From positions 434,001 through 498,000 of the forward strand of contig CAWDOA010000016.1 of NCBI GenBank assembly GCA_963803875.1: 64,000 bases of DNA, written 5' to 3'. This document shows positions 43,277-52,624 of this stretch, piece after piece. A program made the position numbers and the translations under genes. The notes beneath the pieces are model-generated. The model was not told where the DNA came from. It ran no database searches and saw only the letters and a program-made list of their open reading frames with translations. Origin of the DNA: JABDIY01 sp963803875 (GTDB taxonomy: Bacteria; Actinomycetota; Acidimicrobiia; Acidimicrobiales; SZUA-35). Numbering within the stretch: position 1 is the first letter of the stretch; each line of letters opens with the position of its first letter.

Positions 43277-43286
43277 AACGTATCCT
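43277..43286. promoter_or_regulatory. overlapping divergent -10 elements
   Basis: AACGTATCCT contains minus-strand TACGTT (43282-43277) for the lipoprotein and plus-strand TATCCT (43281-43286) for the 2Fe-2S protein, sharing two bases. Starts lie eight and six bases away. The two promoters cannot be occupied together. Confidence 0.55.
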
Positions 43287-43292
43287 GTCGTG

Positions 43293-44885
43293 GTGACGGA
43301 CATCGGGTCGGGACGGGTGCTGAAACTGACGGTCAATGGTCACATTCACGAGGTCCTCGACCGGGGTGACACTCTGCTCGGTGTGCTGCGGGAAGATTTG
43401 GGTCTGACCGGCGCCAAAGACGGATGCAGCCCGCAAGGTCAATGTGGATGTTGCACCGTTCTGGTCGACGGTCAGCCTCGGGTCGCGTGCGTGACACCGG
43501 CTCGGCGGGTTCGAGGACGGTCGATCATCACGATCGAGGGTTTAGCAGAGGACCGTGTTGAGGCATGGAGCGAGACGCTCTGTTCCACCGGCGGTAGTCA
43601 GTGCGGATTCTGCACGCCGGGGATCGTTCTTCGGCTCGAAGCGACTCTCGACACGCTGGCATCCGACCTCAGCGAGAGCGAGACAAAGGCTGCCGCCGAT
43701 CAGGCGCTTCTTGCCCACATGTGCCGCTGCACAGGCTGGCAGACCATCACCGACGCCTTCGGGCTACTTCATCGGAATCGCCCGATAGTGGTTCCCCGAA
43801 TGACCGCCGAACGAGCCGAACGTATCCGCTTGGAAAGCGGAGCACCTCAGGAGATGTCACCGTCGTCCGCTCTGGGGGCGGGCGGCTTTGCCGCCGACAC
43901 CGCACCGGCCGACGCATTGGTGGCAGTTCTCAACGCACGAGGCGAGTGGATAGTGGGAGAAACCTTGCTGGAGGCCCGGCAGGTGGCGGGCAAGGTGCAA
44001 GGTCGGCGAACCACGATGGACAACCACTATCCGATCCCGGTGCCCGACGGCGACTTCGTCGCAACCCTTCAGACATCCTGGACCGATCCGGCCTACTTGG
44101 AGACCGACGCATCGTGGTGCGAGCCGGGCGGCAACCCGGTGTCGGCGCTGGGAAACGGCGGGGCATTCGGCGGCAAGACCGGGGGAGAGGTGGAGCGCGC
44201 CGCCCGAGAACTGGCGGATAGGCACGGGCGTGCCGTCCTTGCCCTGTACAGCCGGGAGGACGTGATGCGGCTGGCACCCAAGCGGCCACCGGTAGCGGGG
44301 GGTATCCGGTCCGATGGAAGTGGCACCGTGGTGGTTGCGTCCACCCGCGGCGCGCTCGAGTTGGTCAGCTCAATTGCTCCCGAGTTCGAGTTCCTCGAAG
44401 CAGAGATTCCCGGGCCGCCAACCGACATCGGCATCCGGGCCGCCGTGTGGGCCGAGATCGCCGTTCTGCGATCCGCTCTACAGGACCCCGATCAGCCGAT
44501 CACAGTGGTGGGCCCCACGGGTGGTACAGCCCACGCCGACGGTGGCCCGAACGAGATCCGCATCTCGGTCGAGGCTGGCGCTGTGCTCGATGAAAGCGCC
44601 CTCCGTTCCTACTGCGTGGGTGCAGCCCATATGGGGTGGAGCTGGGCAACCTCTGAAGCGATGACCACCGATGCGGATGGCGAGATTCACGATCTGACCG
44701 TGCGCAGCCTCGGAATCGTTCGATCCGTCGACACCCCTCGGATCACCGTGGACATCGTCGACCAACCATCACTCGAATCGGTGAACGGAAGCGATGCGGT
44801 CTTCGCCGCGGCGGCTGCATTGGCGTGGCGATTGTCCGGGTTTTCTCCCCGGTGGCCGGTGAAGCTCCCAGGGGGTTCGGTCTGA
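43293..44885 (+). CDS. 2Fe-2S protein fused to shortened xanthine-dehydrogenase-like molybdopterin domain
   Basis: I use GTG 43293 (TATCCT six bases upstream); GTG 43290 is possible. Residues 1-160 form the two-cluster small subunit of xanthine dehydrogenase type: GCSPQGQCGCCTVLVDG, and CGFCTPGIVL with CRCTGWQTI. Beyond an odd linker, GNGGAFGGKTGGEVERAAREL and REDVMRLAPKRPP match the Mo-domain. That part is only about 350 residues against about 750 in the large subunit. No FAD domain is seen. No active-site GxxEx-type glutamate motif is recognised at the end. Function unknown. Confidence 0.75.
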   Translation: MTDIGSGRVLKLTVNGHIHEVLDRGDTLLGVLREDLGLTGAKDGCSPQGQCGCCTVLVDGQPRVACVTPARRVRGRSIITIEGLAEDRVEAWSETLCSTGGSQCGFCTPGIVLRLEATLDTLASDLSESETKAAADQALLAHMCRCTGWQTITDAFGLLHRNRPIVVPRMTAERAERIRLESGAPQEMSPSSALGAGGFAADTAPADALVAVLNARGEWIVGETLLEARQVAGKVQGRRTTMDNHYPIPVPDGDFVATLQTSWTDPAYLETDASWCEPGGNPVSALGNGGAFGGKTGGEVERAARELADRHGRAVLALYSREDVMRLAPKRPPVAGGIRSDGSGTVVVASTRGALELVSSIAPEFEFLEAEIPGPPTDIGIRAAVWAEIAVLRSALQDPDQPITVVGPTGGTAHADGGPNEIRISVEAGAVLDESALRSYCVGAAHMGWSWATSEAMTTDADGEIHDLTVRSLGIVRSVDTPRITVDIVDQPSLESVNGSDAVFAAAAALAWRLSGFSPRWPVKLPGGSV

Positions 44886-44897
44886 TCGGTCTCATCG

Positions 44898-45068
44898 TTG
44901 TACGATGAGGTCGGTGCCGGAGTACTGATCATCGTTGTTGTTCTACTGCTCATCCCGGTTGGGTTCCTCATGTCCACCGCCGTGGCCGCCGCGGTGATCG
45001 GGTGGGCTCTCAAGAGCAATGCCGACGCTGAGCACGCCGATTCTGAGTTGCTCGAGACCAACTACTGA
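44898..45068 (+). CDS. small single-span membrane protein, 56 residues
   Basis: Starting at TTG 44898 (codons TTG TAC GAT GAG), the product has a strong hydrophobic stretch GAGVLIIVVVLLLIPVGFLM then STAVAAAVIGWALKS, and an acidic tail (DAEHADSELLETNY). It lies between the 2Fe-2S protein and serS in the same direction. Composition argues that it is real, though the start codon is uncertain and no Shine-Dalgarno is visible. Confidence 0.5.
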   Translation: MYDEVGAGVLIIVVVLLLIPVGFLMSTAVAAAVIGWALKSNADAEHADSELLETNY

Positions 45069-45132
45069 TCTGGCCACCGCTGCATCACAAACCTGCGTAA
45101 CGGTGCGGTGAGGGCTCTATCGTCAACCCACG

Positions 45133-46417
45133 ATGATCGACCTACGCCGACTCACTGACGACGCCGAGTACCGCAACGGTGCCCTTCGCAAAGGAGCTGA
45201 TCCGGAGGCGGTCGGTTCCTTGATCGAACTGGCACTGTCGGCCCGCAACCAGCGCAGCACCACCGAGTCTCTGCGGGCCGAGGCCAACCAGGCGATCGAA
45301 GGAGATCGGGCAGCATCTCCCGAGGATCGCCAGGCCAAGATCGAAGCCGCCAAGGAACTGAAGGATCGACTGGCCGCTGCCGAGCGGGAACTCACCGACG
45401 TCGAAGCCAAAGTCAGCGAGATGGCGCTCTTCGATCCCCAACCCCGCCCACCCCTCGGTTCCCTGGGTGGCGAGGACAGCTTCGGGTTGAGAGGGTCAGC
45501 GGTGTCGAGACCGGTGCACCACCGCTCTCCCATGCCGAGATCGGTGAGAAGCTCGGACATCGTCGACACCGAGCGGGCCGTTCGGATGAGTGGGAGCCGG
45601 TTCGCCTACATCCTCGGTGACGCGGTCCGGCTCCAGTTCGCCCTGGTGCAGTGGACGCTGAACAAGCTGATCGGCCGGGGTTTCACGCCGGCGGTCGTGC
45701 CGGTCCTCGTTCGCGAGGACATGCTCGTCGAGGCCGGGTTCTTCCCGACCGACCGAAATCAGGTGTACGAACTCGAACGCGACGAGCTCTTCCTGGTCGG
45801 AACGAGCGAGGTGGCCCTGGCCGGCTTCCATCGGGGCGAACGACTGTCCGAGACCGACCAGCTTCCGGTCCGCTTCGCCGGGTATTCGACGTGCTTTCGT
45901 CGGGAGGCCGGCACCTACGGCAAGGACACCCAGGGTCTGTTCCGGGTGCATCAGTTCGACAAGGTCGAGATGTTCTCCTACAGCCATCCCGACGATCGTG
46001 GGATGAGCTGGAGTACCCTGCTGGAGATCGAGGAGCAGATCTTCGCCGATCTCGAACTCCCGTACCGAGTGATCACCGTGGCCGCCGGTGATCTGGGTGC
46101 GGCGGCGGCCAAGAAGTACGACATCGAGGTCTGGATCGGTAGCGAGCAGCGGTACCGGGAGCTCACGTCCTGTTCGAACTACACCGACTACTCGGCCCGG
46201 CGCATGGGGACCCGAGGGTTCGAAGACGTCGGGTTCCGAATTCGTACACACGCTGAACGGGACCGCCTGTGCGATCGGGCGGACGCTTCTCGCCATCTTC
46301 GAGAACCACCAGAACCCTGACGGGACCATCGCCGTGCCCGAGGTGCTCGCGCCCTACACCGGTGGTCTCGAGGCGATCGTTCGAAGTAGCGGGAGTCGTG
46401 ACCCCTCCCCGCCGTGA
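45133..46417 (+). CDS. serS: seryl-tRNA synthetase, frameshifted
   Basis: The N-terminal coiled-coil arm (LRAEANQAIEGDRAASPEDRQ, KELKDRLAAAERELTDVEAKV) is followed by a region around 45425-45560 read out of frame between compensating indels. Then class II blocks: VPVLVREDMLVEAGFFPTD, FLVGTSEVALAGFHRGE, motif 2 STCFRREAGTYGKDTQGLFR, RELTSCSNYTDYSARR. Motif 3 (GRTLLAIFENHQ) lies in another frame after a break near 46235. It charges tRNA(Ser), and also tRNA(Sec), linking to selA. TATCGT lies nine bases before the ATG. Certainly functional in the organism. Confidence 0.93.
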
Positions 46418-46474
46418 CCGTGCTGATCAGGCTCAAGCCTGCGAGGCGCATGAACGCTCCCCACCGAACGTGAG

Positions 46475-47735
46475 TTACGGGAAGATGCCGCGCCGGTCAT
46501 AGACGTCGGAGAGGCGATGCAGCGAGACGGCGTAGGCGGCATCCCGGTGGTGAGCAGTCCAGTTGGGCCTTCATCGCAACCACCTTGTCGTTGGCGTCCC
46601 AGATGATCTCTCGCAGCCGGGTTCCGACGTCGTCGACCCGCCACGATCGGCCGCTCTGGTTCTGGAGCCACTCGAAGTAGCTCACCACGACACCGCCGGC
46701 GTTGGCGAGGATGTCGGGGATGATCTCGACTCCCTTGGACGTGAGGACCTCCTCCCCGGCGGCCGTCGTCGGTCCGTTGGCAGCTTCGATGACGACCTGG
46801 CATTCCATGTCGATCGCCCGTTCGTTGGTGAGCTGGTTCTCCAGAGCGGCCGGCACGAAGGCGTCGACGGGGATGCGTGAAGAGGTCCTCGGTGTCGATC
46901 TCGATCCGCCTGCGGGAATCCGGCGATGCATTTGATTCTGTCGCGGACGTGGTCGAACAGCGCCGGGATGTCGATCCCGTACTGGTCGCGACCGTGGCGA
47001 TGTGGTCGCCACCGCCACCACGAGACAGCCCTCTGCGCGGCCAGCCGGGCGAAATGGCTGCCGACGTTGCCAAAACCCTGTACCGAGATCCGCAGTCCCT
47101 TCAATCGCTGACCGGTCTCCCCGCACCAGTGGCGGAGCGCATAGAGCACACCCTGACCTGTCGCTGCCTCGCGACCCACCGAGCCGCCGCACTCGATCGA
47201 CTTGCCGGTGACCACGCCCTTGAGCTGTTGCCGGCCGCCAGGACCGGACACGTTGGCATAGGTGTCCATGATCCAGTCCATCATCTGTGCGTTCGTCCCG
47301 ACGTCGGGTGCCGGGATGTCCGTTGTCGGCCCGATCGTGTCGCCCAACTGATGGGTGAAGCGTCGAACCAACCGTTCGATCTCGGTGTCGGAGTAGTCGC
47401 GGGGATCGACGGTCACGCCGCCCTTGGCACCGCCATAGGGGAGACCGACCAGGGAACACTTGAACGTCATCCAGGCGGCGAGTGCCTTGACCTCGTCGAG
47501 GTCGACGTCGGGATGGAAGCGCAGGCCGCCCTTGTACGGGACCCAGCAGGTTGTTGTGCTGAATGCGGTAGCCGCGGAACAGCTGCGGATGTCGCCGGAA
47601 TCCAGAGTGACGGGGAAGTTGACGATGACCTCCTTCTCCGGCTCGGACAGGATCGCCCGGTACTCGGGATTCGAGATCGATCAGCTCGGCGGCTCGCTGG
47701 AACTGTTGGTTGGCGGCTTCGTGAAGTGAACTCAC
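46475..47735 (-). CDS. gdhA: Glu/Leu/Phe/Val-type glutamate dehydrogenase, frameshifted
   Basis: The locus starts at GTG 47735 (SSLHEAANQQFQRAAELIDL) and ends with AAYAVSLHRLSDVYDRRGIFP at 46475. Conserved blocks: YKGGLRFHPDVDLDEVKALA, SLVGLPYGGAKGGVTVDPRDY (catalytic lysine), GPTTDIPAPDVGTNAQMMDW, GKSIECGGSVGREAATGQG, and SVQGFGNVGSHFARLAA (NAD site). These and VVIEAANGPTTAAGEEVL are spread over frames, with at least five breaks (about 47660, 47545, 47040, 46880-46900, 46545). It interconverts glutamate and 2-oxoglutarate. The breaks are probably errors. Confidence 0.9.
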
Positions 47736-47876
47736 GGCCGGGGGCCTTCCGCATCGGCGCGAGCACGTTGCCCTTTCGAGGAATCTGAGAACAGCCCCGT
47801 TCGTGGTTCCACAGTTGAGTATCGGCATGAGTCTGAGCCCATTTAGGCCGGTTGCAGCGCGTGGAGGTCGATCGAT

Positions 47877-47904
47877 TTGATTGTTCGGTCCAGGATGGGA
47901 GACT
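47877..47904 (+). promoter_or_regulatory. candidate promoter of kynurenine operon
   Basis: TTGATT (47877-47882), 16 bases, GAGACT (47899-47904), which ends six bases before ATG 47911. The -10 departs from TAnnnT, which could indicate a weak or activated promoter. Confidence 0.35.
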
Positions 47905-47910
47905 GAACGC

Positions 47911-48309
47911 ATGGCCGAACTCGTCACTCCGCGGGGCCGGTTCCCTCATCTTCGCCGGGTGGGTGGGATGGTCTTCGTATCGGGAACCAGCGCGCGGCGT
48001 CCTGACAACTCCATTGCCGGTGCCGACGCCGATGCGGCGGGAACGACCTCGCTCGACATCGCTGTTCAGACCACGGAAGTGCTGCAGAACATCGAGAGCA
48101 TTCTGAAAACTGTTGGGCTGGATCGTTCACACCTGGTCGACGTGACGTCGTTTCTGGTGAACATGAATGATTTCGGTTCATACAACATCGAGTGGGCAAG
48201 GTTCTTCAAAGATGTTGAGTCGCCGGCCCGCACAACGGTGGCGGTGCACCAACTACCCCATCCCCACCTTCTGGTCGAGATGAAAGCAATCGCATTCGAC
48301 CCGCACTAG
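47911..48309 (+). CDS. RidA-family 2-aminomuconate deaminase
   Basis: The 132-residue YjgF/RidA fold protein has GMVFVSGTSARRPDNSIAG, QTTEVLQNIESILKTVGL and the usual C-terminal LPHPHLLVEMKAIAF. As first gene of the kynurenine operon it most likely deaminates 2-aminomuconate (as AmnD/NbaF do) rather than generic enamines. That is context-based. It is followed by AGGAGG and the dioxygenase gene 13 bases on. Confidence 0.8.
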   Translation: MAELVTPRGRFPHLRRVGGMVFVSGTSARRPDNSIAGADADAAGTTSLDIAVQTTEVLQNIESILKTVGLDRSHLVDVTSFLVNMNDFGSYNIEWARFFKDVESPARTTVAVHQLPHPHLLVEMKAIAFDPH

Positions 48310-48322
48310 TTCAGGAGGAACC

Positions 48323-48877
48323 ATGACCGAATCGAATACGAATCCACCGAGCACCATGGATCTGCCGTTCAGCCTGGCCGAGTGGCTCGAGGAGAATGCC
48401 GATTCCTTGAAGCCCCCCGTCTCGAACAAACAGATCTGGGAAGGATCCGACATGATCGTGACCGTGGTCGGCGGGGGGAACGAACGCACCGACTTCCACG
48501 ATGATCCGCTACCGGAGTTCTTCTACCAGTTGAAAGGCAACATGAATCTCAAGATTCAGGATGCTCCCGGTCAGCCGGCCCGTGACATGCCGATCAACGA
48601 AGGTGATGTCTTCCTGTTGCCACCCCATGTCCGGCACTCACCACAACGGCCCGAGCCGGACAGCATCGGCCTCGTGATCGAGTACGCCCGACCCGAGGGT
48701 CAGGTCGACGGGTTCGAGTGGTTCTGCCCCAACTGCCATGAGCTGGTTCATCGCGGCGAGGTCCAACTGAAGTCGATTGTTGACGATCTCCCGGTGATGT
48801 TCGAATCGTTCTATGCCAGTGAGGAAGCTCGCACCTGCCCAAACTGCGGCACCCTTCACCCGCGCCCGGGGCAATGA
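48323..48877 (+). CDS. nbaC: 3-hydroxyanthranilate 3,4-dioxygenase
   Basis: This 184-residue cupin has DFHDDPLPEFFYQLKGNMNL (Fe-ligand His/Glu), EGDVFLLPPHVRHSPQRPE and the second, rubredoxin-like iron site CPNCHEL...CPNCGTLHP typical of bacterial forms. It opens the ring of 3-hydroxyanthranilate to 2-amino-3-carboxymuconate semialdehyde. An AGGAGG site precedes the ATG. The stop overlaps the next start. Confidence 0.95.
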   Translation: MTESNTNPPSTMDLPFSLAEWLEENADSLKPPVSNKQIWEGSDMIVTVVGGGNERTDFHDDPLPEFFYQLKGNMNLKIQDAPGQPARDMPINEGDVFLLPPHVRHSPQRPEPDSIGLVIEYARPEGQVDGFEWFCPNCHELVHRGEVQLKSIVDDLPVMFESFYASEEARTCPNCGTLHPRPGQ

Positions 48878-49902
48878 TGCGAGGTCGCTCCCGTCGCGTT
48901 GACATCCACAGCCACTTCTTCCCGACGGTGTCGAGGGCGGACTCTGAGATCCTGTGCAGCTCGGATGCGCCCTGGCTGCAAGACAATGGCGACGGTACCG
49001 GGTTGATCATGTCCGGGGACCAGGAGTACCGGCCGGTTCAATCGCCGCTGTGGGATCCCGCAGCACGCTTGGCGGAGATGGATCGAAGTAGCACCTCGAT
49101 CCAGGTCATCTCGGCCACGCCGATCCTGTTCTCGTACTCCTGTGCGCCAGCGATCGGCGAACGGTGGGCCGCCCATATCAACGACCTTGCAACTGCGATG
49201 TGCGAGGCTGACCCGGTCCGCCTCCGTCCGTTGAGTCACGTTCCACTTCAGAACGTCGACAGTGCCTGCAAAGAGGTATCAAGAGCCAAAGTCAACGGCC
49301 ACGTCGGAGTGCATATCGGGAACCACGTGTCGGGTCGGAACCTCGATGATCCTGAGCTCGTGCGGTTCCTTCATCACTGTGCCGACGAGGAGATTCCCGT
49401 ATTTGTCCATCCGTGGAACACCATGGCACCGGAGCGGATGACCAAGTACATGCTGAAGTGGCTAGTTGGCATGCCGGCCGAAACCCACCTTGCAATCCTG
49501 TCTCTCGTTCTCTGTGGCGCGTTCGAACGGTTGCCGCAGAATCTCAAGATCTGCTTCGCTCACGGCGGAGGGAACTTCGCAGCTCAGATGGCCAGGGTCG
49601 ACAATGCATGGAAGCGGCGGGACATCATCCGCGCCGACTGTCCACACCCGCCCTCGCACTACGTCAACCGTTTCTGGATCGATTCTGCGGTGTTCGGAGA
49701 GAGTGCGTTGAAGCTTCAGACCGAGGTGATGGGCATGGATCACATCATGATGGGCTCGGACTATCCCTTCCCGCTCGGCGAGATCGATCCCGGTGACGTC
49801 ATCGACAGCGCAGAGTTCCTCAACGATGCCGAGCGCGATCGCCTGCTGTTCCGCAATGCCAATGAGTTCTTCGATCTCAACGCTGAAGGGGTCTTCGCAT
49901 GA
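48874..49902 (+). CDS. nbaD: 2-amino-3-carboxymuconate-6-semialdehyde decarboxylase
   Basis: This 342-residue amidohydrolase-fold Zn enzyme has RVDIHSHFFP (HxH), VHIGNHVSGRNLDDPELV, FVHPWNT, CFAHGGGNFAAQMARVDNAW and MGSDYPFPLGE (metal Asp). It removes the carboxyl group before the product can cyclise to quinolinate. Its presence shows the operon runs toward degradation rather than NAD synthesis. Coupled to the genes on both sides by four-base overlaps. Confidence 0.95.
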   Translation: MMRGRSRRVDIHSHFFPTVSRADSEILCSSDAPWLQDNGDGTGLIMSGDQEYRPVQSPLWDPAARLAEMDRSSTSIQVISATPILFSYSCAPAIGERWAAHINDLATAMCEADPVRLRPLSHVPLQNVDSACKEVSRAKVNGHVGVHIGNHVSGRNLDDPELVRFLHHCADEEIPVFVHPWNTMAPERMTKYMLKWLVGMPAETHLAILSLVLCGAFERLPQNLKICFAHGGGNFAAQMARVDNAWKRRDIIRADCPHPPSHYVNRFWIDSAVFGESALKLQTEVMGMDHIMMGSDYPFPLGEIDPGDVIDSAEFLNDAERDRLLFRNANEFFDLNAEGVFA

Positions 49903-51194
49903 ACATCGCATCCGGCACGTCAGGTTTCGACGTTTCGGCGGAGTGTGCCCAAGCACTCGATCGAACCGACCCGCTCGCTTCGTTCCGCTCGGAATTCGAG
50001 ATCCCGATCGACGAAGCAGGCGCAACGAAGATCTACCTGGTTGGGAACTCCCTCGGCGCATTGCCGGTCCGTTCTCGCGACTACGTGATTGCCGAGTTGG
50101 ACCGGTGGGGTCGGTACGGGGTGGAGGGACACTTCACAGGAGAACTCGCATGGGAGCCTTACCACGAACTCCTCACCGAGCCGATGGCAGCCATCGTGGG
50201 TGGTCAGAGCAACGAGGTGGTGGTGATGAATGCGCTCTCGGTCAACCTGCACTTGCTTATGGTGTCGTTCTACCGACCTACCGGTTCCAGGCACAAGGTG
50301 ATCATCGAGGAACATGCATTTCCCTCTGACCACTTTGCGGTGGAATCCCAGATTCGTCAGCGAGGTTTCGACCCTGCAGACTCCCTGGTCACGCTGGCGC
50401 CTCGTGAAGGCTCCGAGACCCTCGACGCCGGCGACGTCATCGCCGCCATTCATGCTGCTGGTGACGAGCTGGCCATGGTCATGCTCCCCGGTGTGCAGTA
50501 CTACACGGGTCAGGTGCTGCCGATGGAGGCGATCACCGCAGCCGGGCACGAGGTAGGCGCAACAGTGGGGTTCGATCTCGCCCACGCCGCCGGGAACGTG
50601 CCCCTCCGTCTCCACGATTGGGGTGTGGATTTTGCCGCCTGGTGTACCTACAAGTATCTCAACGGTGGACCCGGCGGTGTTGGTGCCGCATTCGTTCACG
50701 AACGTCACGTAAATGATCAGTCGCTCCCCAAACTGCTGGGCTGGTGGGGTACCCGCAAGGACACTCGATTCGAGATGGGCACCACGTTCCATCCGATTCC
50801 GACAGTGGAGTCGTGGCAGGTGTCCAATGCCCCGATTCTGTCGATGGCGGCCCTCCGGGGTGGACTGGAGATCGTGGCCGAAGCCGGCGGAATGGAGGTT
50901 CTGCGGGCCAAGAGTGAAACACAAATCAGGTACCTCGATTTCCTGTTGGCCAACGAACTCGAGGGCAAGATCGCCAGCATCACACCGGTTGAAATGGATC
51001 AGCGGGGTGCCCAGTTCGCCCTCACCATCGCCGATCCCGCCGTCGAAGGACTGAATGTCTACGACCGTCTCGAGGCAGCCGGTGTTGCCTGTGATTGGCG
51101 CTATCCGAACGTTATTCGGGTCGCCCCCGTCCCGCTGTACAACTCCTTTGACGACGTCTTCGGGTTCGTGCAGATTCTGAAAGGACTCCTCTGA
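49899..51194 (+). CDS. kynU: kynureninase
   Basis: This 431-residue PLP enzyme is of normal length. VGNSLGALPVRSRDYV, NALSVNLHLLMVSFYRPTG, GFDLAHAAGNVPLRLHDWGVDFAAWCTYKYLNGGPG (PLP lysine) and KLLGWWGTRKDTRFEMG are visible. It splits kynurenine or 3-hydroxykynurenine to (hydroxy)anthranilate and alanine. Start overlaps the decarboxylase stop. A 444-codon opposite-strand frame is a shadow. Confidence 0.96.
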   Translation: MNIASGTSGFDVSAECAQALDRTDPLASFRSEFEIPIDEAGATKIYLVGNSLGALPVRSRDYVIAELDRWGRYGVEGHFTGELAWEPYHELLTEPMAAIVGGQSNEVVVMNALSVNLHLLMVSFYRPTGSRHKVIIEEHAFPSDHFAVESQIRQRGFDPADSLVTLAPREGSETLDAGDVIAAIHAAGDELAMVMLPGVQYYTGQVLPMEAITAAGHEVGATVGFDLAHAAGNVPLRLHDWGVDFAAWCTYKYLNGGPGGVGAAFVHERHVNDQSLPKLLGWWGTRKDTRFEMGTTFHPIPTVESWQVSNAPILSMAALRGGLEIVAEAGGMEVLRAKSETQIRYLDFLLANELEGKIASITPVEMDQRGAQFALTIADPAVEGLNVYDRLEAAGVACDWRYPNVIRVAPVPLYNSFDDVFGFVQILKGLL

Positions 51195-52624
51195 TGAGCT
51201 CACTGGGGGATCTTGGACCCTTGGCTGTGATCGGTGGCGGCCCCGCCGGTTCACTCCTGGCTCTCTATCTCGCTCAACGAGGCCATGAGGTGGATCTCTT
51301 CGAGAGTCGGCCCGACCTTCGCGTGAACCGGCTCGATGGTGGTCGATCGATCAACCTGGCCCTTGCCACGCGTGGCATCGTGGCACTCCGGGCCGGCCGA
51401 ATCACCGACGAGGTGGCAGAACTCGCCATTCCAATGGTTGGTCGGATGGTTCACGCCGACGGTGAGGCGAGCCTTCAGCCATACGGTGCCGAGCCTCACG
51501 AGGTGATCTACTCGATCAACCGTGGCGACCTCAACGGTGTGTTGCTCACAGCTGCAGAGAAGACCGGCCGGGTTCGGATTCATTTCGAACACAGGCTGCG
51601 CACCGTCGATCTCAGCGAGCGCCGTCTCAGTTTCACCGCCCACGGCGAGGATGGAGTCGAGTTCGAGGTGACGGCCGGGTTTGGAATGGTCTTCGGGACC
51701 GATGGCGCCAACTCACTCGTGAGGGCAGCCACGTTGGAGGCAAACGGCGGCCGGATGACCGACGAGCCGCTCGACCACGGCTACAAGGAACTGACCATTC
51801 CGCCGGCCGCTGATGGAAGCTTCTTGTTGGATCCTCATGCGCTCCATATTTGGCCGCGGGGAGATTTCATGCTCATCGCGCTGGCCAATCCTGAAGGTGA
51901 CTTCACCGCTACGCTGTTCCTCCCCAACGAACCCGGGATTGCCGCTGAGGGCGGTAGTTTCGCCGAACTGAGCTCGCCCCAAGCAGTCTCCAGCTTCTTC
52001 GCCTCCGAGTTCGACGGATTCGCCGATCTTGTTCCCGACCTGGTGGAACAGTTCTTCGAGAATCCGACCGGCGACCTGTCCACCATCCGCTGTTCGGACT
52101 GGAGCTACGAAGACGTCAGTGTGTTCCTCGGCGACGCTGCCCATGGCATCGTTCCGTTTCACGGCCAGGGTATGAACGCCGCCATGGAGTCGGCCGCAGT
52201 TCTCGTAGAAGAACTGGATCGAACCCCTGAAGATGTTGCCCGAGCCGTGAAGCGGTTCTCGGCGCGGCGCAAACCGAACGCCGATGCCATTGCGGACATG
52301 GCCCTCAGCAATTACATCGAAATGCGGTCTTCGGTGGTCGACCCTCAGTACCTCATCAAGCGTGAGCTCGCACTTGTTCTTCAGAAGCGTCATCCCGGCC
52401 GGTTCGCCCCCCGGTATGGCATGGTGATGTTTTCCACCATCCCCTACGCCGAGGTAGTCGCGCGGGCACAGCAGCAGGACACCATTCTGACCGCCCTGGT
52501 TGCAGGGTGTGAGTCGGTTGATGACGTCGATCTCAAACGGGCTGATCAGCTGGTTCAGGCGCTTGACCCGATCTCGGCTGATGCACTGCAGGCGGTTGGG
52601 CTGAACCTCGAGGAGACACCGTGA
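51194..52624 (+). CDS. kmo: kynurenine 3-monooxygenase
   Basis: This 476-residue FAD-dependent aromatic hydroxylase has VIGGGPAGSLLALYLAQRG (FAD fold), RSINLALATRGIVALR and the second FAD motif FLGDAAHGIVPFHGQGMNAAME. The C-terminal part contains a modest hydrophobic stretch, as in membrane-linked eukaryotic forms, but no clear anchor. It hydroxylates L-kynurenine with NADPH and O2. One-base overlap with kynU and four-base overlap with kynA. Confidence 0.95.
   Translation: MSSLGDLGPLAVIGGGPAGSLLALYLAQRGHEVDLFESRPDLRVNRLDGGRSINLALATRGIVALRAGRITDEVAELAIPMVGRMVHADGEASLQPYGAEPHEVIYSINRGDLNGVLLTAAEKTGRVRIHFEHRLRTVDLSERRLSFTAHGEDGVEFEVTAGFGMVFGTDGANSLVRAATLEANGGRMTDEPLDHGYKELTIPPAADGSFLLDPHALHIWPRGDFMLIALANPEGDFTATLFLPNEPGIAAEGGSFAELSSPQAVSSFFASEFDGFADLVPDLVEQFFENPTGDLSTIRCSDWSYEDVSVFLGDAAHGIVPFHGQGMNAAMESAAVLVEELDRTPEDVARAVKRFSARRKPNADAIADMALSNYIEMRSSVVDPQYLIKRELALVLQKRHPGRFAPRYGMVMFSTIPYAEVVARAQQQDTILTALVAGCESVDDVDLKRADQLVQALDPISADALQAVGLNLEETP

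Noticed and set aside
49920..51254. 444-codon open frame opposite kynU
   Set aside because: Antisense shadow; kynU has all motifs and proper coupling.
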